A stretch of DNA of 64,000 bases from Holothuria scabra (lineage: Eukaryota; Echinodermata; Holothuroidea; Aspidochirotida; Holothuriidae): the NCBI GenBank assembly GCA_037179385.1, contig CM074185.1, forward strand, positions 50,781,000-50,844,999. The letters run 5' to 3'. This document shows, in pieces, positions 23,877-34,365 of this stretch. The notes below the pieces were generated by a model, which worked only from the letters and a program-made list of their open reading frames with translations, made no database searches and had not been told where the DNA came from. The position numbers and the translations under genes are program-made. The stretch's first letter is position 1; every line of letters starts with the position of its first letter.

Positions 23877-26800
23877 TCCTTTTTCCCAGTACTTTACCAA
23901 ACTACCTATTACTTTTTACATCTATAAATCATCTCTTTTAAACACTGTCAAAAAATCTTCTCTGACACAAATTCTCTTAAGTTTGTAAAATCCATTATGA
24001 TTACAAATGTGATAGTTTGTAATGTACTGACAATACATACATATCTCCAAAGTCTCAAACTGTTTGAAAATTTATCTAAATACATACAATAACCCCCTAG
24101 TGTCTCCAGTCTATTAGTTAAGTTTTGATCAACTCTCAAATGATCAGCAGCAACTAATTGTGTTTCTGTAGTTCAAAATGGAGTTGTATTAGATTTAACT
24201 CAATGCAAGGTCGCTGTCCTGCAGTATGTATATGTCTAATAGAGAGACCTGCTGCAAGCCAAACGTGAGATTGGCAGCTTCCAAGTCCACAGTTCATACA
24301 TTATGCTTCATTATGGGGTAAACGGACAGACCTGAAAGTGGGAAAATACCAGTTAATGGATGTATTGAAGAATAGACTTAGTTCGTTTTGATACCTCATC
24401 AACCCTGTTAGGTCATTTAGCTTTGTAAACATACCATAAATTCCTTTCCTAAGATCTTTCCATGCATTAAGAAGATGTCTTCATGTTTTTTTAATAAACT
24501 CCTCATCAAAAGAAGTAATGAGGTTACATTTTAAATCCAAATGAAATTTGTCCTTTTTTTTGGGGGGGGGGGGGGTGCACATTTACTGTAGATTACAAAT
24601 TAATTAGTCAGGATGATATGGTTGTGTGATTGGTTAAATGGCAAACTCCTCAAGATCTAATATGGAGGAAAGATATTTGAACAGTATGTGTGTGAGTGGC
24701 TTGCAAAACAAAGTAGAATGTTTTGTTCCTCAGTTTTTTGCAACTAATAATTAAATTGAATTTGAGTTGTTTTTGTACACATAAACGTGCCAAGTACATT
24801 TTTTTTTTTTTTCAAATTGTCAAGATACTGAAATCGCAATCTGATGAGACGAGTATTCAAATTAGGTACTGAAATTACAGCTAAACAAGTGTAAGCATAC
24901 AAAGTTAATTGTTTTTGCATTGTTATTTTCTCTTCTAACCAATTATATTTTTGGGATTACCAACTTTTCAGTTCACTCTAATGATAAAAGCATCATTGTT
25001 TGTTGACACTTGGCTATGAAACAACATTGGAACAGGTACCACATTATAGACTGAACATTACTTGAAAAATGCCAGAACTGAAAATGTTCTGAATAATCAT
25101 AAAACATCTTAATTTTATATCTTGTAGTCAACTTCTCAACATTGTCTGATCAGCCTTTTTTTGAAGGGACTGAGAGAGATATGTTCAATAAATGGATGTA
25201 ACTTGAGCCTGCAGCTTGTCGTAGGTGTACTGCAGCTCACTACATTATATGTGGGCGTGAAGGGTTGCTGTCTCTATTGACAAATTCTAGGGACAAATTA
25301 AAAAAAGAAACCATGGTGAATTGACGTTTTCCTTTGCTCAGGGATATCTATGTATGTATGTATTTAAATAGGTTGAAAGTAAATGGTTCCTAATAGACAG
25401 GTGGTGAAGGACATTACAAAATGAAATTTAAATGTATAAGAAACATTATTAACTTTGTCATGGAAATTGTAATTACTCAGAACTAAATGAACATTATACA
25501 TGGCTATGTCTGCTGTAATAGGTAAGCTATAAACAGTTTGGAATTGTGATCTCATACAGTAGTATTAATTTCTGAGCTTAGATTTGGGGTTTTAATATAA
25601 GTAACGCTGAATAATTTGTTATACGGGATTTATTGAGACTGGATTAAATGAGAGAATTGACTGGGAAGTAAAGGTAAACTTCAAATGGAAGTTTGGTTTC
25701 AAGTACCGTGTAAATCATCTGTAGATGAAGTTCTCTCCTCTGGATGCCTGTGGGAGAAATACCATGGGCAAATTGTACAACCCCAGCCCTGGGTGGGTGG
25801 TCAACATTTAATAAATCTTGCCAATGCCAGACTGAAAAGATTGTAAAGTTGTCAATCTGTTATGCAATGCACCTCTCCAGTGTATTTATATATATATTTT
25901 TTGCAGAATTGACACGCATATATTTTGTAATTTGATATTTCTTGTCTCGATACAGGGACTATTTGTAAGGTGTGAACTTAAACTGCTGTCTCAGTTTTAA
26001 TTAACAAAAACATAAATTTCACAAAGATAGGAAATCAGTTGACAAAGAATATGTATAAACATGTTAATAAACAAATTATGTAGCTATTTTTTCATCTTAA
26101 GTAGTGCTAGATTTATGCAAAATTTATACAGTATATACCCACTGGCAGCCAAACTGTAGAATCATCCTTGAAATCTCTCATTTTGCTTCTTTATTGTATA
26201 TTCTTAAAATATTAATGCTTTTGTTTTGTTTGTAAAATACATCCCTTGAAGCATCTAAAAATTGAAACATACAGAGAATGAGAAACCTTAGCAAGTCTGG
26301 CTGCCCTCAGTTGCTCATCATTTCATATCATTCCTTCCTTACGTTGGATTTTATCATGTGGACAAGGACTGTTGGTTGAGCTCTTTGATGGGTTGATTCG
26401 TAATATTGTTCTGATGGATGCCTTATTCTTTCTTCCTGTCAGCAAACTTTCATTTATTTCTTAAACCGACCCTCTCAGCTCCTCCTGACCTGAGATTCCG
26501 TTTATTTATCAGTCTGACAGCACAGAGCCTTTACAGTTTACTTTATGCATGCTTGTAGAATATTTGCTATTCAAATCTGGCAGTCTTGTTCGGAAGCAAG
26601 ATGTGCCGCACAGGATGACCTTGACAACGGAGGAAAGTATTCATCTACTGCAATCATTGCTGGACGGTGAGGGTCAATTAAACAGTTACTTAAAACTGCA
26701 GACATGACAGTATCCATAAGTCCCTAATTCCTATAGCCTTCGAGCTTGTGTATAGATCATAGGGCAAGACTAAAATGATGTGCTACATTTTAGGCTTGAT

Positions 26801-28178
26801 GTACGTTATGACTTCATCACACCAGTGGTGGTTCTCTGGCCTGGAATGTGCATAGATGACAGTGGGAAATAAACAATGGTTAATAATTGCACCAACATAC
26901 ACATTGAATAGTTATATTGGGAAACTAATCCATGAACCAGAGTGGAGCTGGTGTCGAATAAACATGTATAGCAAAGACAAAATGTATACAATTGTCATGT
27001 GGGAGAAAACCAGGATAAATGATTCTCATGTCAACATTCTGTGAAAGACAAATAAAATTCAGTGAAATATATGTGGTTGGTAAACCATGCTGTTCCGTAA
27101 GTACAAATATCCTGCTAATTTGTGAATGCTTTGGTGCAATCTAATGCAGTATGGAAGTATTCCGAGGTAGAAGTTCCATTTATACAGTGTGGAGATCACA
27201 CTATACCCAACACATGTACATCCAGGTCAACAATTTCCATTTCTGTACTGATTTTTCATCATCTTTGGGCCACAATACTTGGCATTATATTATGCTAAAA
27301 GATGGGAGTTGTAAACAATGTACATGGGTTCTGGAATTTAAAATAAAAAACACTTTGGGAAGGTCTGAGTGAGCTTCATGTTTCATCAAAATTTGCCAGT
27401 GTTGGAAAAATTGTGACATGAGATACTGAAGGGTTCCCAATCACTCTCCCACTTTAAGCAGAAAATTTCTTTAAAATATCGTGGTACCAGCCTTCCAATT
27501 CATCCAGGTATTTTTCCACTCATACTCCTTTTATATACCTTATGCCCCCAAAAACCTCCTGTAGCTGTAGCTATAATACTCTTTCCCAGTCTACATAAAA
27601 TTGTAAATGTACTGCATTGAATGAAAATATTTAAGTATTTTTGCTTAATTTAACTTATTGCCTTGCTCCTGAAGCCTTTAAAACACCAGAAGCCAAGAAC
27701 ATCATGGACCTTCACCATTTGGAAGTTCCTTCCCCTTGGGTTTTGCCCCTGGGCCCACCAGGAACCCTGAATTAAGCCCTGGACTCCACATTAGTTTCAA
27801 GCTTGCCCATGCACTTCATGAGCAATACCCACTCCCCAAACCTTATTTCTGTATTTGGAATTGTATAATGTTACATGAGGTAACACTAACCATGGCAAAT
27901 GCACCAAAGAGTGAGTCCTCAAGTGGAGCAATAATGCTGTATGTTGTTTCATTTAGTGTAAACAAATGAAGTTTTACATGAAATGAAAGAGCACTAGATC
28001 AGCTTCAATGTATGACATTTAAACTTTACCTGTTACATACTGAGTTTTTCAATAATGTAATATGTGTGTTCAAATATGTGACTAAAAAAGCATTTTTGTA
28101 GAATTGGTCATTGGAAAGTAAAAATAAAACTCAGAAGTGCTATACCATACCTAACTCAGTCACAAACTTAGACATTAA
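23877..28178. other. RGS intron 1, unannotated stretch
   Basis: AT-rich. Holds a T-run plus 13-base G-run near 24550-24575, a poly-T run near 24799, and a fragment of the AGGCGACTA family near 25745-25800. No exon supported. Confidence 0.5.
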
Positions 28179-28474
28179 AGGCCCAATTTTCTCATCCCAA
28201 ACAGTACCAATTCTCCTAACCTTCTTAATTAAGCCTTTCCCACAATTGTCTAAAATTCACCCTCCTCCAGACACAATTTCATTTTATTTCTTCAGGGTGA
28301 ATATAGAAAGCTCAATGTGTATAATCAAAACACTATCAGAACAGTTTGTGCTGTGTAATACAAGTTTTGGTACTCTGCATTGTTTGAATTAGCAGTCAAT
28401 CAAAAAGCTGAGCCAATTGAGAGTTTCTTTTACCCTATACTAGAAGTGTAGTTTGGGGTGAGAGGATTGTCCCT
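28179..28474 (+). mobile_element. ~296-bp TTAA-type MITE, copy A
   Basis: Best-preserved ends: TTAA, then AGGCCCAATTTTCTCATCCC at the left, and GGTGAGAGGATTGTCCCT, then TTAA at the right. The ends are inverse complements with mismatches. The TTAA flanks match the target preference of piggyBac-type transposons, though the terminal AGG differs from the usual CCC start. No coding capacity. Confidence 0.85.
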
Positions 28475-29709
28475 TTAAAACAAACAACAAATTCTTCTTT
28501 AATATAGTGAATAAATCGGGAAAATTGAAAGTATGAATCAAATATTTATTGTAAGTTGAATAAGATGTTTAACGTTTTCTTCAAGTGTAATATTACAGAC
28601 TGCTGCGGGGCCACTTTGACAATTAGCAACAAATGATGGTTTGGGGTTCTGTTATGGAAGAATTGTGCTAGGTATGAAGGCATACATTACAGGTACCTAT
28701 TACCTATGTTGAAAAAAGCCACTCATGTTGGATGTGTACACAAAGCCTTTGAGACCTTGAAAATTCTTAAATTTGCTTTTCAGCTGTATATTTCTGATTG
28801 TAAAAGGGAATAATTTGTGAGTTACATTTATGTTTGGTACATGTATACAGGTAGCTTAATAAAAAAATGGTCGACTTTTGTACTTTTCTCCAATGAGGAT
28901 TAACAAAGTATGACATGAATTACACATATGTTATACTTGCACTACCTGTGTTTTGTAAGAGCTTCAGATCCTTTTACAGTCTTAAAAAATGATTTGAAAT
29001 TCTGACAATGAATTTCTTTTAAGAGAATGTACTTGTTGGTACTTGAAAAGGCTAGAAAATTATATGATTTTCCCCTTTAGAGATGTGTTCATAGACCATC
29101 GATGAGGTGGCTGTAAATGACTTGAAGTGCTTTGAATGATTTGTGTTTTAGTACATGTACATGCATCCCCTCAGCCTGGACAAACTATTCCAAATTACAG
29201 TCCCAAACCTGTAACCATGGTGATAAGTGATATTTGAGGGGAGTGTCATAGTCCTTGTTTCTGCAACACTTACGTTGTAAATGAAGTATATCATTGCAGG
29301 TGTACGGACATTAACTGCTGATGAATTTTTGTCAAACATTTATATACAGGAGAGTCAAAGTGTTTCACTGGAATAAGACTGAAATTACTGTAGCAAAAAT
29401 AGACCTACAAATGACTCTGCTAGAAGAAATTTAAAAAAAAAAAAACACAGTATGAAATACCATCCTTGTCTATTACATTTTTGCTATAAACAGTGTACAG
29501 TAGGTATTTCATTGCAGAAGGCTTTACTACTTACAATGAATTTCTTCAGGTTTACAGACGTCAAGTAAAAGTATCTACAGCAGTGTGTGATTTGCTGAAA
29601 ATAGCAAAATATCACCACATATAAAGAGATTTAAAGTTGAGTGTGCTGGATTGTTTTAAAGAAATGGAGTGAAGAATAGCCTACCTTGATTCTTTGCTCA
29701 TTCCTTGAA
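28475..29709. other. RGS intron 1, unannotated stretch
   Basis: AT-rich, with a poly-A run near 29432. No supported feature. Confidence 0.45.
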
Positions 29710-30065
29710 CATATCATCACATTGCTTCTTAAGAATGCAGTGCAGATACCCCAGTAGATCAAAGGATCTGTGAGGTGTAACTGGTGTCTGAGATAGTTTT
29801 GATCTGTTCCTTATATTGTATATGTTTTCATTGTGTTTGCACTACATGAAAAGCAATTAACACATACAGTACTTTGGCCTGTTAGATAATCCCACATGTT
29901 ACATGACTAAGTGCATTTGGGTTTATCTTGTAATGTCAATCAATGAATCAGATGTGAAATCTGACTCAACCAATTGTGTGTGTAGTGAACTTCATTTCCT
30001 ACCTGAGGTGATTATAGGATGTACACGCAAAATGTTTCAAAAAGTAAGAAGGATAGTTTCATCAG
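29710..30065. mobile_element. ~350-bp MITE with CATGNTG...CTTCTT ends, copy 1
   Basis: Homologous to copies at 30352-30718 (opposite strand), 32509-32858 (same strand) and 62929-63277 (opposite strand). Shared blocks are AGATACCCCAGTAGATCAAA, GTGAGGTGTAACTGG, AATCAGATGTGAAA and CTTCATTTCCTACCTGA. The ends here are more decayed than in the other copies. No open frame. Confidence 0.75.
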
Positions 30066-30351
30066 GAAGATGCAAAATATGTTGCATGTTTAAAACAAAA
30101 TATATACAATATATACTTTTAAAGGCCTGTTGACATGAATATGACAAATTTGGGTATCTGTTGTAAAAAGCATTAAAAACTAAGAACATATCTGCAATTT
30201 TGCATCAAAATTCATCAAATACTGACCATTTTATAGGGTAGTTTGTGATTTGCACTTTATTATGAATGTTAACATGATCCTAATCTTGTGATGTCTAGAA
30301 GGAGGCATATGCCATATGTGGCTAACATTATCCTTTGTTTTGGCAATTCTT

Positions 30352-30718
30352 CATGATGAAACGTTCCCTCTTACTTTTTGTTACCATCTTCCTCTCTGCA
30401 TGATTACCTCTTATCACTTCAGGGAGGAAAAGAAGTCCCCTACATGCAGACTTGATTAAGTCAAGTGTCATATCTGATTTGTTGATTGACAGTATAAGAT
30501 GTGTTTCAACACACATAAAGTTACGTAACATTTGGGGTTAGCCAACAGGTCAGTCAGCATGTGTTAATTGCTTTTCACACAGTGTGAAGACAATGAAAGC
30601 ATAGCTCATTTGAGGTCACAGATCATGTTACAAACTCAGGTATTAGTTACACCCCACACTGCCTTTGATGTACTGGGGTGTCTAAGTTGCTTTTTCAAGA
30701 AGCGACGTCACAGCATGT
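30352..30718. mobile_element. ~350-bp MITE, copy 2 (inverted relative to copy 1)
   Basis: Ends CATGATGAAACGTTCCCTCT and AAGCGACGTCACAGCATG are imperfect inverse complements over about 21 bp (about 16 matches). It lies head-to-head with the copy at 29710-30065, 286 bp away, so transcripts of this intron could fold into a long hairpin. Confidence 0.78.
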
Positions 30719-30929
30719 TCCTTTCAAGGGCAATTGTAACATTAGTATGTCTGGTGGATATAAATTTAGAATATTAAATAGAACTGTCCTTGAAACAAAT
30801 CAGTATCACTTACCAAACCATGAACTATTAGATGATTAATAAAGAATAATTAATATAGGGCTACCAAAAAATATGCAACATTCCACATCATTATGATGGC
30901 ATTTAGCAACAAGTTGCAGGAGTCCCAGA

Positions 30930-31072
30930 ACAAGCTTTAAAGTGGGGGGTTAAACAATGATGTGGCCCAATATGTTCAACAATAAAATAGTAATGTTAGG
31001 CAGCTCAAAATGTCTATGGCAGAAAAAGTGGGGGCTGAAGCCCCCAGCCCCCTGCTTTCACTGGCCCTGAGT
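30930..31072. repeat. GC-rich interspersed repeat, second copy
   Basis: Related to 8735-8922. The core GTGGGGGCTGAAGCCCCC is followed by CCCTGCTTTCACTGGCCCTG. The upstream GATGTGGCCCAATATG also corresponds. Confidence 0.55.
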
Positions 31073-31223
31073 TGAAGCAGAGACATTCAAACTTTGAAGA
31101 AGTGTATCTTAAGAACCGTAATATGTACTTGTGTAACTCTACAAATTTTTCCTTTGAATAACCCTACCCCTTAACTGCCACGTAAAGTGAGGGCTTTTTG
31201 CTAACATGTGACACTACCTTTAA

Positions 31224-31439
31224 CCCTTTACCGTTGTGCTCCAATCGGGGCATATTTGCATGCCCCGCATCAGGTTCCATAGGCTATTGACCCTGTGACC
31301 TTAAACTATTGTCTCTCTCGTTGTTGTGGCCGAATTTTCAGGTAGATACTCGCAGTTTCGAGCTCCGCGTGAAACAGTAAAGATGGGTGACGGCCGAACT
31401 CTCCGCATGGGTCCAAAAGGCCCAAACAATGGTAAAGGG
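31224..31439. mobile_element. piggyBac-like MITE (216 bp) with TTAA target duplication
   Basis: Starts CCCTTTACCGTTG directly after TTAA (31220-31223) and ends CAATGGTAAAGGG directly before TTAA (31440-31443). A TTAA duplication plus a CCC-starting inverted end is the known piggyBac signature. The interior is unusually GC-rich for this window and has no long frame. It lies only 200 bp upstream of an RGS exon. Confidence 0.8.
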
Positions 31440-31640
31440 TTAAAGGTCACAGAGGGTATTTCCTAGATAAAAAGAAAATGCAATTTAACTTTCAAGGGGA
31501 TTATTCCGGTGTGCAGCTTGTATCTTTTACAACTCTTGATAAAAATTTAAATGTTTTATTTTGTTATGACAGTTGATACTTTTGCTACCCGCTGTTACTT
31601 TTTTATCATTTATTTGAAATTTTCTTTTTTCCTTTTCTAG

Positions 31641-31801
31641 ACAAAAAGAGGTTTTCATTCATTCAGTAGTAGCCCACAACTTTGTTCCAGACTGTCCGAC
31701 GCAAACTCAAATTCTTTACAAGGCATTCACCAGGATGATCTTGCTGCAAGCGATGTTGAGACGAGATCACTTCAGGAACAACCCAGAAAAGCAAAAAGCA
31801 T
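31641..31801 (+). CDS. RGS: RGS protein, linker exon
   Basis: 161-nt exon after a pyrimidine tract and TTTTCTAG, closed by the donor GTAAGG at 31802. In the frame delivered by the previous exon (phase 0) it is fully open: 53 codons plus two bases, with a polar composition (TKRGFHSFSSSPQLCSRLSD at the start, QEQPRKAKS at the end). The two leftover bases need exactly one base from the next exon, which that exon supplies. Direct splicing of 4746-5465 to 49015 would hit an early TAA, so an exon of length 2 mod 3 such as this one is required. No domain is recognised in it; function as a disordered linker is inferred. Confidence 0.8.
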
Positions 31802-32508
31802 GTAAGGTCACTTTTGACATAGTCGTTACTTTGAGGTTGCCTTCAGGGATGGCACCAGGATTTGCCTTATGGGGGAAGAGGGGGTCAGAATTCAAAGCCC
31901 CAACAAAGGCAGAAAAGAGGCACAATATGTGGTGTCGACAGCTTGCCAATTTTTAAGCCTTCTCTTTACAAGTATTTGAAAATAAAGTGGAGTTTGCACT
32001 GGAAAAATGTCAGATCTTTTTTACAAAATTTGAGGATTTTGCAAGGAGATTCAAAAATCTAGGGTTTTTAGTAAAGAGTCTACCTTTCTTCTATGCAAAT
32101 CTAAAAGATCATCAGGGATACTGAGGTTATTCAGTGTTACAAGTCTTTCTTCACACTGATAAAGCCTTTCCAACAAAATTGTTAATTTACCCAATGGGTA
32201 GGACTTAAAGAGTAACTTCTGCATGTACAGAAGTTTATTTCTTCACTTCAAATCAGTTTTATGAGAATCAATATCAGTTGTAACACATTTCACTCATCGC
32301 ATTTGCAAGGTAAATTTGGGTCAATTATTGTACCATTTGCATCTAGGCACCTTCAAAATAAGAGACGCACACCCCTTTAACCTCTCTCCATGCAGGAAAT
32401 ATTCTTGAAGAATATTGCATTTGATATCTGTTTTCACTAAATGGCTGATTGTGTCCATGCTTGAACACCAGATTTCTCTGAGACTGCAAGTTCAGAGAAA
32501 AAAGTCAA
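31802..32508. other. RGS intron 2, first part
   Basis: Non-coding. The open frames that run through the exon-2 donor into this region are intronic. No repeat identified. Confidence 0.55.
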
Positions 32509-32858
32509 CATGCTGTGACGTCGCTTCTTGAAAATGCAACATAGACACCCCAGTAGATCAAAGGCGGTATGGGGTGTAACTGATATCTGAGTTTGTTAAA
32601 TGATCTGTGCCCTCAAATGAGCTATGCTTTCATTGTTTTCACACTGAGTGAAAAGGAATTAACACATGCTTGACTGACCTGTTAGCTAACCCCAAATGTT
32701 ACATAACTTTTGTGTTACCTTCAGTCAATTAATCAGATGTGAAACTTGACTATATCAAGTCTGCATAAAGTGAGCTTCATTTCCTCCCTGAAGCGATAAG
32801 AGGTTATCAGGCAGAGAAGGAGGATGTAACAAAAGGTAAGAGGGAACATTTCATCATG
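32509..32858. mobile_element. ~350-bp MITE, copy 3
   Basis: Best-preserved copy in this orientation. It starts CATGCTGTGACGTCGCTTCT and ends AGGGAACATTTCATCATG. Same internal blocks as the copies at 29710, 30352 and 62929. Confidence 0.8.
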
Positions 32859-32889
32859 AAGGGACACTTAAGTCCATTTCAAATTAATC

Positions 32890-33235
32890 GGAAACAGGGT
32901 AGCCAGCAGAGAGGGGTGAGGGGGGATTTTCCCCCTTTCCAAAAGAATGTGGGTAAAATCCCCCTATTTTTATTTCCCCCCCCCCCAAAAAAAAATGTCA
33001 ATATCATGATTTTTTACTTAAAAAAGAGGACACTTTTGCAGCAATGTTTGAACTTACATAAATAAATGGCTTTAAAAAACCCTTCCAATTGCACCTTAAA
33101 GGGGTCATGAAGGGAGCTTTTGTTCCCCAAAACCCACTTGTAACTTTTACTGAGTGCAGCACCAATTTTGGCTTGGGGTTTAGCAGCAATAAATCCTCTC
33201 TCCCCCCCCCCCCACCTTTTTGAGTTTCCTGGCAA
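32890..33235. repeat. interspersed repeat with G- and C-rich head, copy 2
   Basis: Matches 21303-21640 over most of its length, with GAGGGGTGAGGGGGGATTTT at the head and a second C-run near 33203. Extra inner poly-C and poly-A runs distinguish it. Confidence 0.65.
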
Positions 33236-33430
33236 AATCCTTGGGGAAAATTAACATATTTCAATGGTATGCTACTTTTAAGAAGTCAAAGTTGTATTAT
33301 TTTAAGCGTAGATATGCAAAGTCTTTCAGTATTACCAAAAAGAATTACATCATTTAGAATGGACCACAGCCATTGTGTTATGGCAACCCTGATAAAACAC
33401 TAAGACTTTTTGTAATCTGGTGTCAAAAGT

Positions 33431-33577
33431 GGGAGTCTATTTCGCTCCTCCCTACCTCCTATTGACCTATGTATATCGTTATTGCCTGCAATAACCGTCT
33501 GGCAAAAACCTAATAACACCGTGGTAACCCCTACCTAATGAGGGCGCGCTATACCCTAGCTACTTCCTTCTTCGTTT
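33431..33577 (+). repeat. DIRS left terminal region and inverted repeat
   Basis: Unique outer end GGGAGTCTATTTCGCTCCTC (33431 onward), then an inverted-repeat arm at 33452-33577 that matches the complement of 39866-39991 over about 126 bp with about four mismatches. Landmarks: TTATTGCCTGCAATAACCGT and ACACCGTGGTAACCCCTACC. Confidence 0.92.
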
Positions 33578-34365
33578 TTGCCTTCTTTGTGTTTACACGT
33601 GTGGGAAAATCTTCTGGTAAAATTCCACTATTTTTTACGTGCAATCTTCGTGATTCTGACCAATCCTTTTTGTCTACGCCATGGACTGCTCCTTGACGCC
33701 TTCTACCGAAACCATGAATATCCTTTTTCTTTCAGGCCTTGTTTTTTCGTGGTTTTTTACTTTTAGCTTAAGTATCGAGGATTTTCGCCTTGCGCGATCC
33801 TCTCGTCTATGTAACTTTGTACAGGGAGCGGTCTCGCGCCGCCATTTTGTTCTCGGTGCGGGCTCCGGGAATTGCGGTCCGTGGTGGACCTTCCCCCCTC
33901 TCCCTCCTCTCCTCCCGTCCGTGTAGGTTGTCGTACGGGTTTCGGGGGTTTTTCGTCGGCGGGCCGGCTTCCTATATATCTTTTTTTAGGTCCTTAGCCG
34001 GTTCCCGCCCTCTCGTCTCCCTGCATGCATGTTTGGGAATCGTTGTTTATCGATCTCTATCCTTTTGCTTGTTTACGTTACCTTACAGGTTTTACAGTTT
34101 GTATGCATGTGGTAGGATTTTTTTTATGTGTTCTTTTTCATGTTTAATATAAGGTTTTCTTGCTGCATCTAATGTGTTTTTGTTGTTGTGCAAGCATAGG
34201 CCTTGTCGTTTTGCATCGTCTTTTGACGTCATAGCTTAGGCCTCACTAAACTCACCTCATTCTCGTTGCGTGCTTTCATCTTATCAGTAATCCTTATCGA
34301 TTAAAGCTGTCATTGTTGCATTGTGCTGGCCTCCCCGGCCGGCGAGTAAGTCTCTCTTTGTTCGT
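33578..34365 (+). other. DIRS 5' leader
   Basis: Pyrimidine-rich leader between the left repeat and the gag ATG. Frames at 33578-34152 show no domain. Confidence 0.6.

Noticed and set aside
31735..32062. Frames starting in the 31641 exon and running past its donor
   Set aside because: They are in other frames or read into the intron; the GTAAGG donor and phase fit the spliced exon instead.
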